From assembly GCA_945871045.1 (NCBI GenBank), contig CAMBUC010000001.1, positions 1 to 39,766 of the forward strand: a stretch of DNA of 39,766 nucleotides, in the 5' to 3' direction. The notes under the pieces were generated by a model. The model searched no databases. It saw nothing but the letters and a program-made list of their open reading frames with translations, and had not been told where the DNA came from. The translations under genes were made by a program, and so were the position numbers. Source of the stretch: an uncultured bacterium. Its GTDB lineage: Bacteria > Bacillota > Clostridia > Lachnospirales > Lachnospiraceae. Below are positions 1 through 5,727 of the stretch, piece after piece. Numbering within the stretch: the stretch's first letter is position 1; every line of letters begins with the position of its first letter.

Positions 1-45
1 AAATCGAGCCGATTTGGGGCAAAATAAGAGAAACATCGGAAAAAG

Positions 46-97
46 AAAAACACCGTTCAACCTTGAAATTTCAATGTTTTGAACGGTGTTTTTCTTT
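46..97 (-). terminator. Terminator of the host tRNA gene
   Basis: A 15-bp perfect stem (AAAAACACCGTTCAA at 46-60 with TTGAACGGTGTTTTT at 79-93) encloses a loop that itself holds the small dyad TTGAAATTTCAA at 63-74. It is A/T-flanked on both sides and so can act in both directions. On the minus strand it lies directly downstream of the tRNA CCA end, so it is most simply the tRNA terminator on the bacterial side of the junction. Confidence 0.85.
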
Positions 98-140
98 TGG
101 CGCGCCATGTAGGATTCGAACCTACGACCTTCACAACGTT
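98..140 (-). tRNA. 3' part of a tRNA gene (prophage attachment-site junction)
   Basis: Read on the minus strand this stretch gives a variable loop AAGGTC or AGGTC, a perfect T arm (GTAGG, loop TTCGAAT, CCTAC), the 3' acceptor strand ATGGCGC, discriminator G and an encoded CCA. The 5' half is absent: beyond about 140 the sequence is the end of the integrase gene. This is the usual result of phage integration into the 3' end of a tRNA gene, with the attachment core inside the tRNA. The acceptor end resembles bacterial tRNA-Arg genes, but the isotype cannot be fixed because the anticodon lies at the edge of the shared core. Confidence 0.75.
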
Positions 141-143
141 CGT

Positions 144-1256
144 TTATTTTTCAATGGCTGAGAGTTCGGGTGTCGCAGTGGGTGTCGCATGCAGACTATT
201 TATCAGATCACGTGCTCTGTTTGTCGCTTGATCAGAGCTGTGGGTATAGATTTTAGATGTGACGGATATGTCTGTATGCCCCATCAGCTCACGGGCAACG
301 TTAATCGGGACACCCGCAGCCTGCAGGTCGGTGCAATAAGTGTGACGAAGACAATAGGGAACCAGATCGTCTGCGACACGGTAAGGAGGTAAGGCCCGTC
401 CACGGAAAGATTCGCACCCCATTGCGATATTCAATTCATTTTTAAAATAATCCCACATTCTCTGCATGGATGTTGAGGTAAGACGTCCGCCTTTTGTATT
501 TGTCAGAACGTAATCAAAGGGATCCTCTTTTCTGAACTGTAAATCGGATATCAGAATTTCCGGAATCGGAATAGAACGTTTTCCTGCTTCTGTTTTAGTG
601 GATCCGACGCCTGTCTTTCTCTTTACTGCCGAATCAACGTGCAGCATCTTCTTTTTGAAATCTACATTTCTCCATTGAAGAGCGGCCGTTTCTCCCGGAC
701 GCAAACCGCAAAACAGCATGAGTTTTATCCATAGTCCTGCACGATGATATTCTGCTACTTGCAGAATATATTTGCGCTCCTGCAACGTGATTGCCCGTCT
801 GCGAGAGACCGTTCCTTTCGGTTTGATCAAATGGGACGCTGGATTTTCAAGGACCAGATTATTTGATTTAGCTGTCTCAAAGATCCCGTAAAGCATGTTT
901 GCGATGCGATTGATCATTTTTTTCGAGGAACCTGACATTTCATTCATGACTTTCTGCGTATGTATTGCCCGGATGCTTTTCAGCTGCATATTTCCAAGAT
1001 ACGGCAGAATGTGACATTTTAAACAGGACATATAGCTGATATAAGATTCTTCGCTGACAGAAGGTTTCTTATAGGTTTCCAGCCATTCCAACGCCCAGTC
1101 TTTAAATTTCATGCTCTTTTCGATTTTCCTGACTCCGTTGTCCAGTTCCTGAAGTTTGAGAATTTCTTTCCGGACTAATTCCTTCTCCGTATCCGCCCTA
1201 ATTTTGTATCTTTTTCCTTCAAAGGTAATATCCTTACTGTACTTATATTTTTTCAT
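144..1256 (-). CDS. int: Tyrosine recombinase / phage integrase
   Basis: Site-specific recombinase that integrates and, with an excisionase, excises the phage. The 370-residue length is typical. An N-terminal arm-binding region (about 1-50) precedes a SAM-like core-binding domain (about 55-155) and the catalytic domain. Catalytic residues visible are the first Arg in GLRPGETAALQW (about 184), the H-x-x-R box in LRHTYCTD (about 303), the GHTDISVT box, and the Tyr nucleophile in KIYTH (about 337). The ATG start has AAGGAG nine bases upstream. The stop codon lies only a few bases from the tRNA core, the normal place for an integrase next to its att site. It is transcribed leftward, away from the cargo genes. 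Confidence 0.97.
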   Translation of the reverse strand: MKKYKYSKDITFEGKRYKIRADTEKELVRKEILKLQELDNGVRKIEKSMKFKDWALEWLETYKKPSVSEESYISYMSCLKCHILPYLGNMQLKSIRAIHTQKVMNEMSGSSKKMINRIANMLYGIFETAKSNNLVLENPASHLIKPKGTVSRRRAITLQERKYILQVAEYHRAGLWIKLMLFCGLRPGETAALQWRNVDFKKKMLHVDSAVKRKTGVGSTKTEAGKRSIPIPEILISDLQFRKEDPFDYVLTNTKGGRLTSTSMQRMWDYFKNELNIAMGCESFRGRALPPYRVADDLVPYCLRHTYCTDLQAAGVPINVARELMGHTDISVTSKIYTHSSDQATNRARDLINSLHATPTATPELSAIEK

Positions 1257-1288
1257 ACCATCATCTCCTTAAAATGAGCATAAAAATA

Positions 1289-1350
1289 CCCGGGAATTGA
1301 TTTATCCGGGCTGAGATGATACAATCTGATTGTGAGTCGGGTTGTATCAT
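1289..1350. repeat. Two inverted repeats upstream of int
   Basis: CCCGG at 1289-1293 faces CCGGG at about 1306-1310. ATGATACAA at 1316-1324 faces TTGTATCAT at 1342-1350, a perfect 9-bp dyad with a 17-base spacer. Both sit in the int leader region, in the 155-bp gap between int and the MBL gene. They could be regulator sites or stem-loops in the int leader; nothing more specific is visible. Confidence 0.5.
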
Positions 1351-1370
1351 TACAACCTATTTATTTGATC

Positions 1371-1407
1371 CGCCCTCCTGCGCCAACAGGAGGGCGAATT
1401 TTTATTA
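1371..1407. terminator. Hairpin terminator between int and the MBL gene
   Basis: CGCCCTCCTG (1371-1380) pairs perfectly with CAGGAGGGCG (1387-1396) across a 6-base loop. It is followed on the plus strand by GAATTTTTATT. It lies just downstream of the minus-strand MBL gene, so it probably ends that transcript, although the better T tract is on the plus-strand side. Confidence 0.7.
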
Positions 1408-1411
1408 TAAG

Positions 1412-2896
1412 CTATGCCGGATTGCAAATTTTACAAGGCTTATAGCCGGTACTCAGTGCTGCAGAAACACTGCTGAGAGGCACTTTATTGGATGCGCTCA
1501 TTCGTTTTACAGATGAGCAAGTGGATTTGTGGAATATCTTACTGTTCTTATTGCCGATATAGCTGGTTGTGACCGGAGTTTGTGGCTGTGGGTTTACCGT
1601 CGTTCCGCCGCCCGAAGGATTAGTTGGTGTGTTTCCACCCGGAGGCGTAACCAGGGTACTTCCGCCAGTACCGGCTCCCGCATCAGCTATAGTCAGATAG
1701 TTACTCTTATTCAAGTTATAGACTTTTCCGTTTGATGACAGAGAAACAGTACCAGACTTGAAAGTACCGAGCGTTTTACATCCGACTGCAGAAAGTCTGC
1801 TGAGTGTATCGGCAGAAGGGTGTCCATATGTATTATTTGATCCTGCAGAAATTACGGCATACTCAGGATGAATGACACTTAAGAAAGAGCTGGAAGTAGA
1901 TGTTTTGGATCCGTGATGAGCGACCTTCAGCACATCGACATCCTCAAACTTATCTAAATTCTGACTTTCAACATCAGAATCTATATCTCCGGTAAATAAA
2001 GCTTTTACTTTTCCGTAGTTTAATTGAGCAATTACACTGTTGCCGTTTGTATCACCATTATTATCTCCAGTTTCGATAATTTCAAGTTCTGCGCCTCCTT
2101 CAAGAGGAAGTACCATATCAGAATCATCCATGTACTGGGAATTCGGCTCAGACTGTACCGCTGCCCAATAATCGCGGTAAGTTGAGGTCGAGGAAGTATC
2201 GCCGGATCCAATAACTGTATCTACCTGATACGCAGCGAGTACATCATCTAAGCCACCAATGTGATCAGCGTCCGTGTGAGTAGCAATTACATAATCAAGG
2301 GCTCCGTCAACATACGGGCGGAGGTAATTAACTACCTGTTGGCCGTTGGCATTGTTTCCGCCGTCGATCAGCACTTCTGTATTACCAATATCGATGAGCG
2401 CAGCGTCCGCTTGTCCGACATCGATAAAATGTATCTTCAGTAATGGGAATGTGTTATCGACGGAAACGGATTGAGCAGCCTGATTCCAGCTGACGTAACC
2501 GCCAAAAGCCTCCAGCACGGCTCGGATTGGAAGATAAGTGCGATTATCTTTAATTACCGCAACAGTATCGTTTTCGACCTGGTATCCATTAATAGAAATG
2601 TTATTGGATCCGATCGGAACCTTAACCGTTTTTCCATCTTTCTGAACGATAGCAGTACGTGTATTTCTATCCCAATCAACGTCACAACCATAGGCTTCCA
2701 TTGTGGCTCTGAGCGGAACTTGTGTACGATTGGAGCTATCGACAAATGGAGAACCTGTTGACGCATTGAATTGAACGGCGCTACCGTTGATTGTTACACC
2801 GATCTGGGATGCGTACGATTGGATCTGCGGAATAAATACCGACGCAGCTACGAGAGCCAGCGACAAGAATAGCGATAACTTCTTTTTTCTTTTCAT
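1412..2896 (-). CDS. Secreted ComEC-like metallo-beta-lactamase-fold protein with Cu-amine-oxidase-N-like and Cys-rich C-terminal domains
   Basis: A 494-residue exported protein. A signal peptide (KRKKK followed by a hydrophobic core, cleavage near residue 30) is followed by a copper amine oxidase N-terminal-like domain (about 32-150, with two TYLPIRA / TQVPLRA-type repeats). A metallo-beta-lactamase domain of the ComEC C-terminal type follows (about 154-405). The metal-binding motif HTDADH is near 207, with VAHHGS near 325 and YGHPS near 358. A Gly/Pro/Thr-rich linker joins it to a small C-terminal domain with CSS and CKIC cysteines, like the Ada-type metal-binding tails of secreted nucleases. 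The ATG at 2896 is preferred over an in-frame TTG two codons earlier because of its AAGGAGG. Nuclease or phosphodiesterase activity is inference. Its position between int and the immunity region marks it as lysogenic cargo. Confidence 0.85.
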   Translation of the reverse strand: MKRKKKLSLFLSLALVAASVFIPQIQSYASQIGVTINGSAVQFNASTGSPFVDSSNRTQVPLRATMEAYGCDVDWDRNTRTAIVQKDGKTVKVPIGSNNISINGYQVENDTVAVIKDNRTYLPIRAVLEAFGGYVSWNQAAQSVSVDNTFPLLKIHFIDVGQADAALIDIGNTEVLIDGGNNANGQQVVNYLRPYVDGALDYVIATHTDADHIGGLDDVLAAYQVDTVIGSGDTSSTSTYRDYWAAVQSEPNSQYMDDSDMVLPLEGGAELEIIETGDNNGDTNGNSVIAQLNYGKVKALFTGDIDSDVESQNLDKFEDVDVLKVAHHGSKTSTSSSFLSVIHPEYAVISAGSNNTYGHPSADTLSRLSAVGCKTLGTFKSGTVSLSSNGKVYNLNKSNYLTIADAGAGTGGSTLVTPPGGNTPTNPSGGGTTVNPQPQTPVTTSYIGNKNSKIFHKSTCSSVKRMSASNKVPLSSVSAALSTGYKPCKICNPA

Positions 2897-2919
2897 AATC
2901 AATTTCCTCCTTCACTGAT

Positions 2920-2952
2920 ATTTCAATCCACGCCTTCCTCGCGGAGAGCGAC
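2920..2952 (-). repeat. Solitary type I-C-like CRISPR repeat
   Basis: On the minus strand these 33 bases begin GTCGCTCTCC, then GCGA, then GGAAGGCG, and end TGGATTGAAAT. This is the layout of type I-C CRISPR repeats: GTCGC start, central hairpin, TGGATTGAAAT 3' handle. CGCTCTCC pairs with GGAAGGCG at 7 of 8 positions (one G-U, one C-A mismatch) around a GNRA-type GCGA loop. No second copy, spacers or cas genes were seen. It lies in the leader of the MBL gene, ending just before the AAGGAGG of that gene. Repeat identity is seen; function is inference. Confidence 0.7.
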
Positions 2953-3000
2953 TGTATCTATCTGCTCATTAAAGAAAGCGAAAGATTTGCAGGATATTTG

Positions 3001-3279
3001 TCAGCAGAAATATCGTATTTCGCCGAAGTAGGAGACCCATTTTTCTATAATCTCGCAGCTTCGTGACTCGATAATTCTCATGATGTTTCGCAATACTTTT
3101 GAAGGTATTTGAGACTTATTATTGCACAACAAGCATTTTCCGGATCTCGTAATCCAAATTTTTGTTGTATTCTCTGCCGGAGAACCTTGTGAAACATGTA
3201 CGTGCACAGGTTCTAAGGGACGACTCTCGTTCGACCAAAAATAAACATTGTAAGATCCAAGTTTAAAAATTTGAGGCAT
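3001..3279 (-). CDS. DUF4160-like small protein
   Basis: A 92-residue soluble protein whose start (MPQIFKLGSYNVYFW) and the PVHVHVSQG and KIWITRSGKCLLCNN segments match the DUF4160 family as I know it. Members occur mostly as pairs with a second small gene, and their function is unknown. The ATG at 3279 has AAGGAGG seven bases upstream. A longer reading from 3333 would lie inside the preceding gene and lacks a ribosome site. It overlaps the upstream gene by 17 bases, so the two are translationally linked. It belongs to the leftward cargo block between lipoprotein and MBL protein. Confidence 0.75.
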   Translation of the reverse strand: MPQIFKLGSYNVYFWSNESRPLEPVHVHVSQGSPAENTTKIWITRSGKCLLCNNKSQIPSKVLRNIMRIIESRSCEIIEKWVSYFGEIRYFC

Positions 3280-3535
3280 TTTCAAATCCTCCTTCTTGAG
3301 AGAATTCAATAATAAGGTGTGCAGTGGATTCAATTACCTCTTGGAAGCGGTCAATATCGTTCTGGGTGAACTGATAAATATCTTCCCACGTATAATCTGG
3401 AAGATAGCAAGTAGCGTGACGGAATCCGTATTTTTCGTCTGGACGCTCAATATAGACTTTTACCCTGCCATCAGGCAGCATATCGGAATGGACGATTTCA
3501 GTATCATCATCCAGTGTCATAAATGGATACATCAT
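3263..3535 (-). CDS. Small conserved protein paired with DUF4160 (DUF2442-type partner)
   Basis: A 90-residue protein containing TLDDDTEIVHSDMLPDGRVK and a C-terminal helix ending in AHLIIEFSQEGG. In related Clostridia similar proteins stand directly upstream of DUF4160 genes, as here, and the pair resembles DUF2442/DUF4160 pairs. The match to DUF2442 itself is uncertain. AAGGAGG precedes the start; two adjacent ATG codons (3535 and 3532) are both possible. Function is unknown. The recurrent tight pairing is compatible with a two-component accessory module, but nothing in the sequence proves a toxin-antitoxin role. Confidence 0.65.
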   Translation of the reverse strand: MMYPFMTLDDDTEIVHSDMLPDGRVKVYIERPDEKYGFRHATCYLPDYTWEDIYQFTQNDIDRFQEVIESTAHLIIEFSQEGGFENASNF

Positions 3536-3614
3536 ATCGGTGATCCTCCTTGCATTTTGTCCGCCCCCTTATGTAAATAGAGAGGCGGACTACATTAAAC
3601 GAAGATAAGTTAGA

Positions 3615-4229
3615 TTAGTTTTTTACTGGGATATTGATTTCAACCGGATCACCGACGGAATCAAATGAATCATTGTGTGGCGCATTAATATGGATTGTCA
3701 CGTTTGCCAGGTCATCAGCACTACTGTTTTTTAAAATAAAAATTACATTGCCTGACTTTTTTACGTTTCCGATGAAATCACCGCCTACACTATCGCTCAG
3801 AAATACGCTGGCACTTACCTGTTCTTTTGTATTGGTTGTCATTACTGATTGATCCGGGTAGAAACTGATGGTGTCATCTGAAGTATTTTCAACATCAAAA
3901 TGTACTACAACGACAGCAGCTTCCTTATCTTTTTCGAGATCCAAGAGAGAAGCGGCATCATCAGTTGTGGCTATCAATTTTGAGATCTGAATTTCTGATG
4001 TTGAATATTTTATAGGTCCAGTTTCTCCTCCCAAGTTGATATCTTTGTTCGTGTAAACAACTTCTTTTCTCATTCCGTTTTGTTCTGTAACTTTTCCAAC
4101 ATCTGAATCAGTTTGCTTTTCGGCTTCTGAAGACAGTACAGAAGAATCATCTGATGCTGTACTTCCGCATGCTGCAAAGCTTACACACATAATAGTGGCA
4201 AGACAAAGCGTTAAAATTTTCTTTTTCAT
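3615..4229 (-). CDS. Predicted surface lipoprotein with Ig-like (DUF4352/DUF5067-like) domain
   Basis: A 204-residue lipoprotein. The signal (MKKKILTLCLATIM) ends in the lipobox SFAAC, so Cys near residue 20 would be lipidated and the protein anchored outside the membrane. A Ser/Asp-rich linker precedes a beta-rich domain (about 70-204) with AVVVVHFDVENTSDDTISFY and VIFILKNSSADDLANVTIHI. That pattern is typical of the telokin-like DUF4352/DUF5067 folds in Firmicute lipoproteins. The start at 4229 has AAGGAGG; the frame is open to 4268 but without a ribosome site. Probably a lysogenic conversion gene changing the host surface, perhaps in superinfection exclusion (inference). Confidence 0.8.
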   Translation of the reverse strand: MKKKILTLCLATIMCVSFAACGSTASDDSSVLSSEAEKQTDSDVGKVTEQNGMRKEVVYTNKDINLGGETGPIKYSTSEIQISKLIATTDDAASLLDLEKDKEAAVVVVHFDVENTSDDTISFYPDQSVMTTNTKEQVSASVFLSDSVGGDFIGNVKKSGNVIFILKNSSADDLANVTIHINAPHNDSFDSVGDPVEINIPVKN

Positions 4230-4276
4230 TTTTATCCTCCTTGTATAAGTAAAATAATTGATAATCAATAAGACAT

Positions 4277-4310
4277 ATTTGCAAACATAAATGTTGCAAA
4301 TAAATTATAT
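4277..4310 (-). promoter_or_regulatory. Inverted repeat and -10-like element upstream of the lipoprotein gene
   Basis: ATTTGCAA (4277-4284) and TTGCAAAT (4294-4301) form a perfect 8-bp dyad with a 9-base spacer. A TATAAT on the minus strand occupies 4305-4310, directly upstream of the dyad in the transcription direction. No good -35 is visible. This could be the lipoprotein gene's own promoter with an operator just downstream of the start point. That would let the gene be expressed in the lysogen independently of the repressor transcript. Confidence 0.4.
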
Positions 4311-4392
4311 AATCCATTCAGGATTTAACTTACCGATAACTTGTCCAAAACATTTGTATGCATAGTTCTTTTCCGGCATAATGTCTACGGCG

Positions 4393-4824
4393 TCATTTTT
4401 CAAATTTCAACCGCAACAGTTCCTCGTTTAACCCTTCTGCATATGCAATCTGGCGACGGCTGAATCCTTCGTACTGATAGATCAAATCATCCGGAATCAG
4501 GAGTTCTGCTGCGAAACGATTTGCTTCCATTTCAATCCGGTCTGAGAGAAACAATGTCTTGTGCCGTATAAAATAGCAGTTTTCATTACGATGCATGATA
4601 GCGTGGCCCAATTCATGTGCCATAACCAAACGTTTTTCGCGCTCAGGCAGACTCTCATTTAAGAAGATACAACGATGCCTTTTTAGATACATATAGCAGC
4701 CACAACGGGATCCAAGTGCCCCAATGAGAACTTCTATATTTAAAGCCTTTGCGATTTCAAACGGGTTTCTTGTTTCATATTTATGGATGTAACGAGAAAC
4801 AATTTTTTGTATGTCATTTCTCAA
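4393..4824 (-). CDS. ImmA/IrrE-type zinc metallopeptidase
   Basis: A 143-residue member of the ImmA/IrrE (COG2856) family, which cleaves or inactivates the adjacent phage repressor to allow induction. The zinc motif HELGHAIMH lies at about 69-77, and downstream EMEANRFAAELLIP provides the third ligand Glu and the family signature. It follows the repressor gene directly. The preferred start is TTG at 4824, six bases after AGGTG. A GTG at 4833 lies immediately after the repressor stop but has no spaced ribosome site. The gene order repressor-ImmA in one transcript matches ICEBs1 and many Bacillota prophages. Confidence 0.92.
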   Translation of the reverse strand: MRNDIQKIVSRYIHKYETRNPFEIAKALNIEVLIGALGSRCGCYMYLKRHRCIFLNESLPEREKRLVMAHELGHAIMHRNENCYFIRHKTLFLSDRIEMEANRFAAELLIPDDLIYQYEGFSRRQIAYAEGLNEELLRLKFEK

Positions 4825-4833
4825 CGCACACAC

Positions 4834-5295
4834 CTACTTTTTATTTTTATTCGGATTATATAATTCCTTATTAATGAGTTTGAGTCGCTTTAACATAATC
4901 TCAACCTGTGCAGCAAACATTTCTCTGTCAGCTTCAGGGATATCCTCTCCGTCAAAACTGGCTGGTCCAGCCTCTTCGTTCGAAAGCTTTTCCATTATAT
5001 TTTTTAAGTCGTTGGCAATATCACGTTCGTCTTTGGGGGTCAAGACTCGGTTCGAGTTTTCGCTATCAGAAACGTTATTAGAAAACGCGTGTAAAATACC
5101 ATCATCTTCAATCAACGCACTTTTGCTGAGCCCGAAATGATCAGCTATTTTTTGAATTGCTCCCATGCGTGGTTCTCTTGATCCTATTTCCCAAGTGTGT
5201 ACAGCTTTCCCAGATACTCCTGCTATTTTGCCTAATTCATCTTGAGTAAGCTCAAAGCGAGATCTTAGCAACTTAATATTTTCAGATACTCCCAT
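4834..5295 (-). CDS. CI-type prophage repressor (XRE family)
   Basis: A 153-residue protein with an N-terminal HTH of the XRE/CI type (about 4-60; TQDELGKIAGVSGKAVHTWE is the helix-turn-helix) and a C-terminal part rich in charged helices. It has no LexA/CI-like Ser-Lys autoprotease motif. Induction is therefore expected through the neighbouring ImmA-type peptidase rather than RecA-stimulated self-cleavage (inference from family). The ATG at 5295 follows AAAGGAAG. Its promoter (5325-5353) carries a copy of the operator in its spacer, implying autoregulation. Confidence 0.92.
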   Translation of the reverse strand: MGVSENIKLLRSRFELTQDELGKIAGVSGKAVHTWEIGSREPRMGAIQKIADHFGLSKSALIEDDGILHAFSNNVSDSENSNRVLTPKDERDIANDLKNIMEKLSNEEAGPASFDGEDIPEADREMFAAQVEIMLKRLKLINKELYNPNKNKK

Positions 5296-5324
5296 ACGAA
5301 AACTTCCTTTCTATGATGTAGAAA

Positions 5325-5353
5325 ATTATATACTAAAAGTAGAAAAAATACAA
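5325..5353 (-). promoter_or_regulatory. Leftward (repressor) promoter
   Basis: On the minus strand, TTGTAT (5348-5353) and TATAAT (5325-5330) are separated by exactly 17 bases. The spacer is filled by an operator-like element (TACTAAAAGTAGA on the plus strand, 5331-5343). Transcription would enter the repressor gene about 20 bases on. Confidence 0.85.
5331..5343. promoter_or_regulatory. Operator OL of the switch
   Basis: TACTAAAAGTAGA matches the perfect palindrome at 5392-5406 except that its first two bases are missing. It fills the spacer of the repressor promoter, so binding here would block or tune repressor synthesis. Confidence 0.75.
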
Positions 5354-5384
5354 CAGAAATAACTAATTAATCTACAAAAAGTTC

Positions 5385-5413
5385 TTGACTGTCTACTAAA
5401 AGTAGAATAATAT
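5385..5413 (+). promoter_or_regulatory. Rightward early promoter
   Basis: TTGACT (5385-5390), a 17-base spacer and TAATAT (5408-5413) make a near-consensus sigma-A promoter. The spacer contains the perfect 15-bp operator palindrome, and an imperfect copy (TCTACAAAAAGTTC, 5371-5384) abuts the -35. It should drive the cro-like gene, antirepressor and the early operon. Confidence 0.9.
5392..5406. promoter_or_regulatory. Operator OR of the switch
   Basis: TCTACTAAAAGTAGA is a perfect TCTAC...GTAGA dyad with a 5-base centre, lying wholly between the -35 and -10 of the rightward promoter. It is the likely site for both the CI-type and the Cro-type protein. Confidence 0.8.
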
Positions 5414-5446
5414 AAAATTAAATTAACGCAGGAAGGGGGTGAAAGT

Positions 5447-5659
5447 TTGATTTTGAGTGTAAAGCAAGCTCGTGTGCTTGCAGGTAAAACGCAGCAGGAA
5501 ATGGCTAAATCGATGGGGATTCATAGACATACCTACGCTAAGATCGAACAGGATCCGGAAATAGCGACAATTCGTCAGGCTGAAGAGATAGCGCGGATTA
5601 CAGGGTTTGATCTTGAACAAATTTTTTTCGGACTTAAATCTACTTTTAGTAGAAAATGA
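5447..5659 (+). CDS. Cro-like XRE DNA-binding protein
   Basis: A 70-residue helix-turn-helix protein (TQQEMAKSMGIHRHTYAKIE is the HTH) that is the first gene of the rightward early transcript, divergent from the repressor: the Cro position. It starts at TTG 5447, seven bases after GGAAGGGGG; no ATG is available in frame. Its last codons (encoding STFSRK) overlap the third operator at 5639-5653, so the coding sequence doubles as a binding site. It probably represses the repressor promoter during lytic growth (inference). Confidence 0.88.
   Translation: MILSVKQARVLAGKTQQEMAKSMGIHRHTYAKIEQDPEIATIRQAEEIARITGFDLEQIFFGLKSTFSRK
5639..5653. promoter_or_regulatory. Third operator, inside the 3' end of the cro-like gene
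   Basis: TCTACTTTTAGTAGA is the exact reverse complement of the operator at 5392-5406, 247 bp downstream of it. It overlaps codons just before the stop of the cro-like gene and precedes the antirepressor leader. It could act as a roadblock or as a looping partner for repressor bound at the promoters. Confidence 0.75.
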
Positions 5660-5727
5660 ACTTTGTAGAAACCGGATATGCAGATTGGCTGCTTATCGGG
5701 AAAACAGTGAGATGGAGGTGGGTACGA

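Noticed and set aside
98..180. A complete tRNA gene
   Set aside because: The 5' half cannot be built from the integrase-side sequence; only the 3' half folds.
2903..3000. A CRISPR array
   Set aside because: Only one repeat unit is present; the flanks are a gene end and a ribosome site, with no spacer of normal size followed by another repeat.
3001..3535. A toxin-antitoxin call for the DUF4160 pair
   Set aside because: The tight pairing is suggestive, but no toxin fold or catalytic residues are visible.
5656..5727. N-terminal extension of the antirepressor from ATG 5656
   Set aside because: No ribosome site; the ATG overlaps the cro stop and the added residues (rich in Trp) are not family-like, while ATG 5728 has GGAGGT.
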